This document shows, piece after piece, positions 44,841-51,500 of a stretch of 64,000 nucleotides of DNA (its first letter is position 1; every line of letters starts with the position of its first letter). The notes beneath the pieces are model-generated. The model did not search any database and was not told where the DNA came from. It saw only the letters and a list, made by a program, of their open reading frames with translations. A program made the position numbers and the translations under genes. The DNA is from Spirosoma oryzae. Lineage in GTDB: Bacteria > Bacteroidota > Bacteroidia > Cytophagales > Spirosomataceae. The DNA lies in assembly GCF_003002825.1 (NCBI RefSeq), contig NZ_PVTE01000009.1, forward strand, positions 62,001 through 126,000. The letters run 5' to 3'.

Positions 44841-45704
44841 CTATCGGTTTCTCCTGCCTTCATAAAGGATCATATGGTTATTGCGATTTCTTATGAAGGA
44901 ATATGTACTGTAACCAATGGTGTCTTTGGGGGTATTGTAAATGAACAAATATTGCTCCTCCTCTTTGTCTCTGTTAAACCAGCGACTACTATCCCTGTAA
45001 TCATCCATACCGTACGGATATTTCCAGTCAGGGCCATCATGTATGACACCTCTAACCTGATTACGGTTTAGAAATTTCAGCAGTGACAGCATTCGTATTA
45101 CAGTGTCTTTTTTAATCGAATCAAAGCCACTGTTTGCTGATGTAACCGTATCGATTCGACCCAGATATACTCCCAATGATGCCGTCAACCGTGTTCTGGG
45201 CACATTGTGCAGCGAAAGGCTATCTTGACGATGGTGAGTCAGATACCTACTGAAAACTAAGGTACTATCTGGTCCTACGTAATAGCCATAAAAGTGCTTT
45301 TTGTCGACTGACTCACAAAGCTGTCGTAGTACACGCATAGAGTCCCTGACTGCGATGACCGGGTCTGTAAACGTGAGCCGAGTTGGTCGAGGATGAGGAC
45401 GCAGTAAACAATGGGCGGTACCATCGAAGGCTATCAATGAAAGCAGTATAGTGAATCTTGCCTTTATCTTTTTAGGTTCGACCGCATCGAGTTGTGGCTC
45501 GTACGCTACAATTAGCCAGAGCAGAGAAAGCAGATAGACTACCCCAGCTCCGATACCAATCAGCATAGTCGGGAAACCAATCAGCATAGTGGTTAGAGGA
45601 AGCGCCCATTTGGCCGGCACCACATCACCAAATCTCATAATCAGAAAGCCTGAATAGGCTACTGCCAGTGAAGTGAGTACGTGAATTAGCCGAAGTAGCT
45701 TCAT
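44841..45704 (-). CDS. Hypothetical membrane protein with long C-terminal domain
   Basis: A 287-residue protein with three hydrophobic helices in the first 100 residues (LTSLAVAYSGFLIM, LPLTTMLIGFPTMLIGIGAG, then a weak third ending near AFDG) and a polar C-terminal domain with no recognised motif. I cannot assign a family. It lies on the chromosomal side of the mobile element. The 276 bases before it (44565-44840) show no supported gene. Confidence 0.6.
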   Translation of the reverse strand: MKLLRLIHVLTSLAVAYSGFLIMRFGDVVPAKWALPLTTMLIGFPTMLIGIGAGVVYLLSLLWLIVAYEPQLDAVEPKKIKARFTILLSLIAFDGTAHCLLRPHPRPTRLTFTDPVIAVRDSMRVLRQLCESVDKKHFYGYYVGPDSTLVFSRYLTHHRQDSLSLHNVPRTRLTASLGVYLGRIDTVTSANSGFDSIKKDTVIRMLSLLKFLNRNQVRGVIHDGPDWKYPYGMDDYRDSSRWFNRDKEEEQYLFIYNTPKDTIGYSTYSFIRNRNNHMILYEGRRNR

Positions 45705-45989
45705 GCCGGGAGAAGATGTGACTGACTCATATAGTAGGTCTGGTTTTTCCGGTGGTCAGTTGAGCGTGTGCCAGCAAAAGTAGGTGATATGCGTGTCCCA
45801 TCGGTCTCAGTAGGCATTCTCAAATGCGCTGGTAAAGCGTCTATATATCGACCTCTGTTGCGGAAGCGTTTTGAATAAACTGTTTACTTGGTGGTGCACA
45901 CCATGCCTCCTGGCGAAACCACCGGCTACGGACGGTTTTACCCCGACAATAGAAACGGCTATCTGTACATTGAATTACGCGCAACTAAA
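45705..45989. other. Chromosomal flank of the mobile element
   Basis: Between the hypothetical gene and the tRNA terminator I see no convincing gene. Plus-strand frames here and across 45871-46130 read through the terminator and tRNA fragment and are not credible. Confidence 0.4.
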
Positions 45990-46021
45990 AAGGGGTCACG
46001 CCATTTTCGGCATAACCCCTT
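45990..46021 (-). terminator. Terminator of the interrupted tRNA-Arg gene
   Basis: On the minus strand a stem AAGGGGT/ACCCCTT with an inner GCC/GGC pairing is followed by a run of five T. It lies 12 bases past the tRNA 3' end and was probably the natural terminator of the tRNA gene before insertion. Confidence 0.75.
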
Positions 46022-46033
46022 CCTTATCAGTTG

Positions 46034-46078
46034 TGACCCCGAAGCGATTCGAACGCTTGACCGTCTGCTTAGAAGGCA
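46034..46078 (-). tRNA. Displaced 3' half of tRNA-Arg(UCU); attachment site
   Basis: On the minus strand this holds a tRNA 3' half: anticodon loop CTTCTAA (anticodon TCT), variable region CGGTC, a perfect five-pair T arm AAGCG-TTCGAAT-CGCTT, acceptor strand CGGGGTC and discriminator A at 46034. The anticodon stem pairs only in its three inner base pairs, and no proper D arm follows, so identity stops near 46078. This is the pattern left when an element integrates into a tRNA gene and displaces its 3' part. It is not a working tRNA. CCA is not encoded. Confidence 0.8.
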
Positions 46079-46244
46079 TATGGATTGCTCTACAAATGGT
46101 TTAAACGGGGTTTTTACGGGGTCAAACTAAGTGATTTTAGACTATAAAATTCTACCTATTCCGTACCCGGTTTACGCTCTGCCTGATTGACAACCGAGTT
46201 AAACCGGCTTAGTTTCGCTGCTGATCCACTACAGGGAGTATCTA

Positions 46245-47468
46245 ATGTTACAGCAGGTAAAATCGATTCTACAGAAGAAAAAACGGGCCACCGGACTTTA
46301 TCCGATCATGCTACGGATCCGGCCCGAGGGAAAGGAACAGCTTATTTCTACTGGCTTTACCAGTAAACTGACCGACTGGGATCAGAAGAAAGGCCGGCCG
46401 AAGAAGTCTCATCCGTTATTCGAGGAAATGATGCTCAAGCTGCCCGAACTGGAACTATCGGTAGCCAAGGGCTTAACCAACAGTCAGACGGGTCAATCCA
46501 GCCGGCAGATACTGGAAAAAGCCGTCAATAAGGCTTCAACGGGAAGCCAGACCGGGGTACTGGAATACACCCGGGAAACGATCAAGCGGCTCAAAGCCGA
46601 GAACCGGCATGGTTATGCCAATGCTTTCCGGGGAATGGAGCTGAGTCTGGAAAAGCAGTTAACCAAACGACAGACGGATTTCCAGTTTTCCCAGCTAAGC
46701 CCCCAGTTCATCCGGGCCTGGGAAAGCAGTCTCCGCCAGAAAGGATGTAAAGACACGACTATCTCAGCTTATTTCCGGGCTTTCCGGACGATGATCGGTT
46801 ACGCCCGGTTGGAAAAGCTGACCACGGTTAATCCCTTTTCCGGGGAGGATAAATTCAATATGAGTCCATACGGCAGTATCAAGACGGCCAAACGGGCTAT
46901 TGAACGGGACAAGATCGAGCTACTCCACCAACTGGAGCTGGAAGAAGATAGTCCGGAGTTTCACGCCCGTAACTTTTTTATGTTTTCCTTTTTCACCCGG
47001 GGCATGAACCTGATCGACATTGCCCGGCTGGAACCCAAGCAGAAAGTCGGGGACTATTTGGAATACCGCCGGGCCAAGACTCATCAGTGGCAACGGGTGT
47101 TTATGCTAGATCCGGCCAAGGATATCTGGAACTATTACCTGGAACGGATGAAGAAAGGTCAGCAAACGGTCTTCTGGTTTATCTTCTGGCCCAGGCATAA
47201 TACACCGGAACTACAACGAACCCGGATGCAGACGGTACTCAAACAGATCAACAAACTACTACGGAAACTGGCTAGTCAGGTTGGGATTGAAACCCACCTG
47301 ACGACCTACGTAGCCCGGCATTCGTTTGCTTCCAGTCTGAAACACCTGGGTATTCCCACGGATCAGATCTCGGAGCTACTAGGTCATGACTCGGTAGAAA
47401 CGACCCGGATTTACCTGGAGAGTTTCTCGGACGAGACCCTCAACGAAGCCGTTCGAAAGCTACTGTAA
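46245..47468 (+). CDS. Tyrosine-family site-specific recombinase (integrase)
   Basis: A 407-residue integrase of the Bacteroidota type. The N-terminal arm-binding domain (to about residue 100; LYPIMLRIRPEGK, LISTGFTSKLTDWD) is followed by a SAM-like core-binding domain (about 105-205) and the catalytic domain. Catalytic residues are Arg252 in FTRGMNLIDIARL, Arg358-His359 in YVARHSFAS (a Tyr replaces the usual first His of HxxR, common in this group), His in LLGHDS and nucleophile Tyr390 in TTRIYLESF. It should catalyse integration and excision at the adjacent attachment site. It converges with the array and overlaps its last gene by 9 bases. Confidence 0.95.
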   Translation: MLQQVKSILQKKKRATGLYPIMLRIRPEGKEQLISTGFTSKLTDWDQKKGRPKKSHPLFEEMMLKLPELELSVAKGLTNSQTGQSSRQILEKAVNKASTGSQTGVLEYTRETIKRLKAENRHGYANAFRGMELSLEKQLTKRQTDFQFSQLSPQFIRAWESSLRQKGCKDTTISAYFRAFRTMIGYARLEKLTTVNPFSGEDKFNMSPYGSIKTAKRAIERDKIELLHQLELEEDSPEFHARNFFMFSFFTRGMNLIDIARLEPKQKVGDYLEYRRAKTHQWQRVFMLDPAKDIWNYYLERMKKGQQTVFWFIFWPRHNTPELQRTRMQTVLKQINKLLRKLASQVGIETHLTTYVARHSFASSLKHLGIPTDQISELLGHDSVETTRIYLESFSDETLNEAVRKLL

Positions 47469-47744
47469 CTGAATAATCTTTTTGGCTTCATAAACCTTTA
47501 ACTGGAATGGATCTAGCAACTGAAAACATTTAAGATAAACCGAGATAGGTCTTTTACGATCGAACCGATCGTCTATATAATAAAGGTTTTCACACTTAAT
47601 CCAAGGACTTGAAACGTTGTTAATAGGACCTAATTCAACAATCCTGTAAATTTTACCGATTCGGTAATTAGAACCAAGTAAATCTGGATCTTGTCGATTA
47701 ATCAGTTGAACCAAATCTCCTATGTTTAGCTCTTTAAGATTCAT
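47460..47744 (-). CDS. Array paralogue 16 (promoter-distal)
   Basis: This 94-residue member is the last gene of the operon, next to the recombinase. Motifs: I8-G-D-L-V-Q-L14, YRIGKIYRIVELG at 27-39, and LLDPFQLKVYEAKK with DPFQ at 78-81. Trp of the first motif is replaced by Leu. The ELGP-x-x-x-x-SSW-x-KC stretch is shared with paralogue 14 (48026-48301), suggesting that they are close relatives. Its first 11 bases overlap the end of paralogue 15. Confidence 0.8.
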   Translation of the reverse strand: MNLKELNIGDLVQLINRQDPDLLGSNYRIGKIYRIVELGPINNVSSPWIKCENLYYIDDRFDRKRPISVYLKCFQLLDPFQLKVYEAKKIIQLQ

Positions 47745-48036
47745 GGTTTTTCAGTTTCTTTTTGGCTTCTAGTATTTTGGCTTGGAAAGGATCAATGGGT
47801 ATAAAACAGTTTTTTTCAATCCAAACCTGGTTACCATATCTCTTTGTTTTCGGATCATCATTGGAGTTTATTCCGGCTACTTTTATCCATTCTCCATTAG
47901 CCGAATCGTTTGAGGTATAAATTTGGGTTATTCTGTAATGAGCCAGCCGAGTCCAATTAGTATATAGTTGAAGCCATTGACTATCCGTATTGACTAGCTG
48001 AACCCAATCACCGGGTTTTAATCTGTTAACTTCCAT
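47734..48036 (-). CDS. Array paralogue 15
   Basis: A 100-residue member with GDWVQLVN at 9-16 and DPFQAKILEAKK from residue 82. The middle differs strongly from its neighbours: the usual Y-x-x-G-x-x-Y-x-V is rewritten as WTRLAHYRITQIY, and an insertion containing NSNDDPKTKRYGNQVW carries extra charge. ATG 48036 overlaps the stop of paralogue 14 by 11 bases. Confidence 0.78.
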   Translation of the reverse strand: MEVNRLKPGDWVQLVNTDSQWLQLYTNWTRLAHYRITQIYTSNDSANGEWIKVAGINSNDDPKTKRYGNQVWIEKNCFIPIDPFQAKILEAKKKLKNHES

Positions 48037-48301
48037 GTGTCAACTGGTTACGTGCCTGAAGAACTTTAACCTGAAATGGATCGAGTAATCTGAAATTCCG
48101 AAGATAAACAGCTGTCAATGTAACAGAAGGATTTGAATATGGGTCTATACAGTTAATCCAAGAGGACGGGATACCCATATAAGGTCCTAGTTTTGTTACC
48201 TGATAAAGTTTACCAATTTCATAACCAGTTCCATCCAAATAGTCATCCTCAGCTTTAACCAACTGGACCCAGTCACCTACTTTTAGATCTTCAGGATTCA
48301 T
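48026..48301 (-). CDS. Array paralogue 14
   Basis: A 91-residue protein that is close to the family consensus: GDWVQLVKAEDDYLDG at 9-24, YEIGKLYQVTKLGP at 27-40, and LLDPFQVKVLQARNQL, with DPFQ at 74-77. It makes a good query for searches of the family. It shares the KLGP-x-MG-x-P-x-SW region with paralogues 9 and 16. Confidence 0.82.
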   Translation of the reverse strand: MNPEDLKVGDWVQLVKAEDDYLDGTGYEIGKLYQVTKLGPYMGIPSSWINCIDPYSNPSVTLTAVYLRNFRLLDPFQVKVLQARNQLTHGS

Positions 48302-48584
48302 GATTTAATCGGTTACGGGCTTCTAAAACCTTGAGTTGAAACAGATCTATTAGCCGAAAACAATCCAGGTATATCTGAGCGAGGTTACCGTCTACGGTTG
48401 TGGAGATTGCCTTGGTAAATAGAAGACCCTCACAGCTAACAATTGGACGAGGAGCTGTTGGAGCATATACCCGAATCACTTTGTAAATCTTACCCATTTC
48501 ATAATTGGTGGCTTTCAGATCGTTATCATCATCGGTGATAAGCTGAATAAAATCACCAGGTTTCAAGGTTTGAGCATTTATCAT
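48291..48584 (-). CDS. Array paralogue 13
   Basis: A 97-residue member with PGDFIQLITDDDNDL from residue 9, YEMGKIYKVIRVY near 27-39 and a C-terminal DLFQLKVLEARNRL at 80. The Pro of DPFQ is Leu here, one of few departures at that position. Its C-terminal NHES also ends paralogue 15. Overlap with paralogue 12 is 32 bases, the longest inside the array. Confidence 0.8.
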   Translation of the reverse strand: MINAQTLKPGDFIQLITDDDNDLKATNYEMGKIYKVIRVYAPTAPRPIVSCEGLLFTKAISTTVDGNLAQIYLDCFRLIDLFQLKVLEARNRLNHES

Positions 48585-48852
48585 TAGCTTTCAGTTGATT
48601 ACGAGCTTCCAGAACTTTTACCTGGAACGGGTCCAGTTTTTCAAAACAGCAGTTATAAATCCTGGGGAATTTTCTATAGGTTTTCCAGGGATCAAGATCT
48701 TTTTTGAACGGTAGTCCGAGTACTTCAAACCAGTCAGGTTGAACTACTTTTCCAACCGTGTATATACGATTTAACTGGTAGTCAGTATCGAACAGTTGGT
48801 TATCCTCTTCCCGAACCAATCGTACTTTATCACCGGTCTTAAACTGGGTCAT
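48553..48852 (-). CDS. Array paralogue 12
   Basis: ATG 48852 gives 99 residues that begin TQFKTGDKVRLVREEDNQL, aligned with the family; an ATG 78 bases upstream would add an unrelated tail lying inside paralogue 11 and is rejected. YQLNRIYTVGKV replaces the Y-x-IG motif and DPFQVKVLEARNQL starts at 74. A 12-residue extension after the last helix (KANDKCSNLETW) is unique and comes from the long overlap with paralogue 13. Confidence 0.78.
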   Translation of the reverse strand: MTQFKTGDKVRLVREEDNQLFDTDYQLNRIYTVGKVVQPDWFEVLGLPFKKDLDPWKTYRKFPRIYNCCFEKLDPFQVKVLEARNQLKANDKCSNLETW

Positions 48853-49105
48853 GATTGGACTGGGTTTGTTGCTGACGAATTTGAAGTACTTTGGCTTGAA
48901 AGGGATCGAGCTTTCTGAAACACCGATCAAATAGTAAGATTGGACGTCTACTGTGTCTATAACTAATTCCGTCTACCTTGATAAATTCAGATTCAACTTC
49001 AACGACCCGATAAATCGTTCCGATTTGATAAGAATGAGCTTTATTTAACCAATTATCATCGTCATTGACTAGTTGAACCCAGTCACCAATGGCAAAGTCA
49101 CTCAT
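48839..49105 (-). CDS. Array paralogue 11
   Basis: An 88-residue member with IGDWVQLVNDDDNWLN at 6-21, YQIGTIYRVVEVE at 26-38 and KLDPFQAKVLQIRQQ (D67). The middle is short, with a basic patch YRHSRRP. Its own start overlaps the stop of paralogue 10 by 8 bases, in the form ATG-AG-TGA. Confidence 0.8.
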   Translation of the reverse strand: MSDFAIGDWVQLVNDDDNWLNKAHSYQIGTIYRVVEVESEFIKVDGISYRHSRRPILLFDRCFRKLDPFQAKVLQIRQQQTQSNHDPV

Positions 49106-49415
49106 AAGTCGGTTGGTTTAACTGGTGAAGAGCCTGGGCAACCCGGGCCTGAAACGGGTGAATCCGTTCAAAACAACGGCTATAAATCCGGGGATGGGTG
49201 TGATAACTGGTTACTCCGTCGAGCCATACAAGACCATCTAATTCGATGTAATGATTGAACCAGAAAAAGGTGGGTCCCGTAGCCCCTATTTCAGGGATTT
49301 TCTTTACCCGGTAAATCCGCCCGATTTGATAGTTGGTTTTTTCTAATTCCTCATCCGTTGTATCGACTAGTCTGACAAATTCACCCACCTGTAGATCGGT
49401 TAAATCATTGTACAT
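49098..49415 (-). CDS. Array paralogue 10
   Basis: The longest array member, 105 residues. GEFVRLVDTTDEELE replaces GDWV (G11-E12) and HPFQARVAQALHQL replaces DPFQ (H86), so both key acidic positions are changed. The middle has an aromatic insertion (GPTFFWFNHYIELDG). It may be a specialised or decaying copy, although the frame is intact. Confidence 0.75.
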   Translation of the reverse strand: MYNDLTDLQVGEFVRLVDTTDEELEKTNYQIGRIYRVKKIPEIGATGPTFFWFNHYIELDGLVWLDGVTSYHTHPRIYSRCFERIHPFQARVAQALHQLNQPTYE

Positions 49416-49683
49416 TGGTCAGGAGTTGATTACGGGCCTGGAAGACTTTAAGCTGGAATGGGTCTAGTTTTCGAAAGCAATGAACATAAATTCCAGGTTC
49501 ACCGGTACCATTACTAAAAACTGAAATCAGATCTTTACATCGGATAAAACTGTACGGTCTTCCCATTACCGGGCCCAATTCGGATACCTGGTAAACTTCA
49601 TTCAATCTACCTGTAGAACCGTTCAAATCTCGATCATCCATACTCACCAGTTGTACCCAATCCCCTACCTGAATATTATCCAT
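49405..49683 (-). CDS. Array paralogue 9
   Basis: A 92-residue consensus-like member: VGDWVQLVSMDDRDLNG at 6-22, LNEVYQVSELGPVMGRP near 27-43, and KLDPFQLKVFQARNQLL (D74). It is the first, in order of transcription, of the VQLV group and lies directly downstream of the WVVC group, so the boundary between sub-groups is at about 49,680. Confidence 0.82.
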   Translation of the reverse strand: MDNIQVGDWVQLVSMDDRDLNGSTGRLNEVYQVSELGPVMGRPYSFIRCKDLISVFSNGTGEPGIYVHCFRKLDPFQLKVFQARNQLLTNVQ

Positions 49684-49921
49684 TGGTTTTGGTAGTTAAG
49701 AGTTTGTCGCGGGTTAGTCTAACTTTCGTTTGAAACGGGTCCTCGAGCCGGAACCAGGATTTAGGTAACCAGACCGAACTGATTCCGTCGTCCCATTCGG
49801 CTTGGATTAACAAATTACTTGAGTTACTTATCCGGTAACTTAAACCAGTGGTAACTAATCCTTTAGTGTATAAAGCTGACTCACACACCACCCAATCACC
49901 GACTTCAAAGGGTCTATCCAT
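49676..49921 (-). CDS. Array paralogue 8
   Basis: The shortest member, 81 residues, of the WVVC sub-group: VGDWVVCES at 7-15, a G-L-S-YRISNS core, and RLEDPFQTKVRLTRDKLL (D61). The C-terminal TKVR helix differs from KVLEAR of the downstream genes. It overlaps paralogue 7 by 8 bases (ATGGATAG). Confidence 0.8.
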   Translation of the reverse strand: MDRPFEVGDWVVCESALYTKGLVTTGLSYRISNSSNLLIQAEWDDGISSVWLPKSWFRLEDPFQTKVRLTRDKLLTTKTNG

Positions 49922-50201
49922 TTTCCTGTAGTTGTTGAAGGGTTAACCTGACTTTCGTCTGGAATGGATCTTCCAGCTCAAAATTCTTTGACTCTAACCA
50001 AAAATGAGTATATCCATTACTTGGCTTTAAATCAGTTTCTGAATTAAGGCCCTTTACAGCTAAATGCCATTTAGAGTCTTTGTCTAATTCAGTTATCTGA
50101 TAAACATTTTTAAGTTGGTAACTAGGATAGTACTTTTTTAATATAAAATCATCGTCAGCCACCAGTATAACCCAGTCTCTTACCTTAAACCGATTATTCA
50201 T
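49914..50201 (-). CDS. Array paralogue 7
   Basis: A 95-residue member with VRDWVILVADDD (Gly of GDWV is Arg8), YQLKNVYQITELD, NGYTHFWLES and ELEDPFQTKVRLTLQQL (D78). The segment ILKKYYPSYQL recalls LRKYYPGRYQI in paralogue 3, and KGLNSETD recalls EGINSTKD there, so these two are probably duplicates separated by three genes. Confidence 0.8.
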   Translation of the reverse strand: MNNRFKVRDWVILVADDDFILKKYYPSYQLKNVYQITELDKDSKWHLAVKGLNSETDLKPSNGYTHFWLESKNFELEDPFQTKVRLTLQQLQENG

Positions 50202-50451
50202 TATACCTCTGGATTTGAGAAAGTGTGTTCCTTATTTTGGTTTGAAAGGGGTCTTCCAGTTGAAAACGGGAAGCGGCCAACCAAATCCCATCCCCGTTGT
50301 GATCTTTTTCCCAGGTTCCTTCTATAGAATCATCGATCACATCAGTTACCCGGTAGGCTTTACCTTGCTGAACCTGGGACTTTTTAAAATCCCCCGTGTA
50401 CATAAAATCTATACAGACTACCCAATCTCCTTTCTTAAACGGATTGTCCAT
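50194..50451 (-). CDS. Array paralogue 6
   Basis: An 85-residue WVVC-type member: KGDWVVCIDFMYTGDF at 7-22, QQGKAYRVTDV near 28-38, GIWLAASRFQLEDPFQTKIRNTL (D67). The W-L-x-x-S-x-F-x-L-EDPFQTK block is nearly that of paralogue 8, suggesting direct kinship. It overlaps paralogue 5 by 17 bases. Confidence 0.8.
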   Translation of the reverse strand: MDNPFKKGDWVVCIDFMYTGDFKKSQVQQGKAYRVTDVIDDSIEGTWEKDHNGDGIWLAASRFQLEDPFQTKIRNTLSQIQRYNE

Positions 50452-50698
50452 GCTGCTGACGGGTTTGGTAGATTTTGATTAGAAACGAATCAACGGGTTC
50501 AAAACAAGCAGCCAGTAACGGAATCCGGGTATTTTGAAATCCCGGTTTTGTGTTAGTTACCGTTAGATACTGGGACGAGACAAGAGTAGCTACCTTTTCG
50601 ATCTGATGATAGGAACCAATGCTAAGACCTGCCATTATAGCTAGTGAATCTGTCAGGGATACACAACGAACCCAGTCTCCGACTTGAAAATTAGCCAT
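50435..50698 (-). CDS. Array paralogue 5 (divergent)
   Basis: An 87-residue outlier: VGDWVRCVSLTDSLA at 6-20 is normal, but the C-terminal motif reads PVDSFLIKIYQTRQQ (D70), so DPFQ has become DSFL. The middle is rich in Thr, Val and Ser. It and paralogue 4 interrupt the WVVC sub-group. Confidence 0.75.
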   Translation of the reverse strand: MANFQVGDWVRCVSLTDSLAIMAGLSIGSYHQIEKVATLVSSQYLTVTNTKPGFQNTRIPLLAACFEPVDSFLIKIYQTRQQHGQSV

Positions 50699-50951
50699 GT
50701 TGGTTGGATGAATTTAACCGGTGAGCTTCGAGTACCTTGAGCTGAAACGGTGTGATTGGACGGAAATAACTGGTTGGGTGATAAAAGTTTTTCTCGGTAA
50801 ACTCATACCAGCTTTTTATACCAACAGTAATAGATACTACCTGGTAAATTTGACCAAGCTGGATGGAATCCTGTTTAAAGTAATCGTCATCCTCTTCTCC
50901 CTCTTCAGGTAAAGCTGTGCATAGTACCAGTTCTCCTTCTTCGGGCAACAT
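50691..50951 (-). CDS. Array paralogue 4 (divergent)
   Basis: An 86-residue outlier with EGELVLCTALPEEGEEDDD at 5-23: a long acidic run in place of the short acidic patch. IQLGQIYQVVSI keeps the second motif. The end is PITPFQLKVLEAHRL (T67), a KVLEA-type tail inside a WVVC-type neighbourhood, so it may be a mosaic. It is separated from paralogue 3 by 4 bases, the only gap in the array. Confidence 0.75.
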   Translation of the reverse strand: MLPEEGELVLCTALPEEGEEDDDYFKQDSIQLGQIYQVVSITVGIKSWYEFTEKNFYHPTSYFRPITPFQLKVLEAHRLNSSNQHG

Positions 50952-50955
50952 TAGA

Positions 50956-51237
50956 TTATTTATCAGTTTTCATAGTTTGTAAGGCTTCCCGAACCTTGGT
51001 TTGGAATGGATCCTCGATTCGAAAGTTGGAAGCTAATAGGTAATAATGACCGTGAGACAGGCTGGGTAATGGATCTTTGGTTGAATTGATACCCTCTACC
51101 AAAATGTAGTTTGCCGCTGGCTCTACATGACTGATTTTGTAGGCTTTACCAATCTGGTATCGTCCTGGGTAATATTTCCGCAGTACCTGATCCTTATCAT
51201 TCAGCAGGACTGCCCATTTTTCAACTGGATCAGTCAT
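50956..51237 (-). CDS. Array paralogue 3
   Basis: A 93-residue member that lacks the GD pair: PVEKWAVLLNDKD at 4-16, then YQIGKAYKISHVEP, GHYYLLASNFRIEDPFQTKVREAL (D76). It shares the KYYPG and GINSTKD regions with paralogue 7. It overlaps paralogue 2 by 4 bases (ATGA). Confidence 0.78.
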   Translation of the reverse strand: MTDPVEKWAVLLNDKDQVLRKYYPGRYQIGKAYKISHVEPAANYILVEGINSTKDPLPSLSHGHYYLLASNFRIEDPFQTKVREALQTMKTDK

Positions 51238-51500
51238 GGTTGATTGAGTTGATCCCGGACTTGTCGAACCTTTGTCTGAAACGGATCTTCCTTGATAAAA
51301 CAGTAGGAATAAATCCAGAAATCAAAGTCCATGTTAGGATGCTTTTTAAACTGTCTACAACGAACACACTGTGTATATCCTAATCCCCAATTAAGATCAG
51401 TTACCTGATATCGGTTTCCAATTTCAAGTCCTACGGCTTTTGAATACGGATCATCCAGATTGACACAAACAATCCAGTCACCTACTTCGAAATCAGTCAT
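51234..51500 (-). CDS. Array paralogue 2
   Basis: An 88-residue member: VGDWIVCVNLDDPYSK at 6-21, LEIGNRYQVTDLN near 26-38, CFIKEDPFQTKVRQVRDQL (D72). It has five cysteines (13, 45, 48, 67 region), including C-V-R-C in the middle, unusual in this family and a possible metal-binding pair. Confidence 0.8.
   Translation of the reverse strand: MTDFEVGDWIVCVNLDDPYSKAVGLEIGNRYQVTDLNWGLGYTQCVRCRQFKKHPNMDFDFWIYSYCFIKEDPFQTKVRQVRDQLNQP

Noticed and set aside
44697-45071. Plus-strand open frame of 124 codons
   Set aside because: It overlaps the better supported hypothetical membrane protein gene on the other strand and has no recognisable features.
46034-46111. Complete tRNA gene reading, with GACCCCG upstream as 5' acceptor strand
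   Set aside because: A GACCCCG and a TAGAGCA stretch do occur at the right side, but the D arm cannot be formed and five extra bases precede the anticodon loop, so only the 3' half is credible.
45871-46130. Short plus-strand frames across the element's left end
   Set aside because: They run through the tRNA fragment and its terminator, which explain the sequence better.
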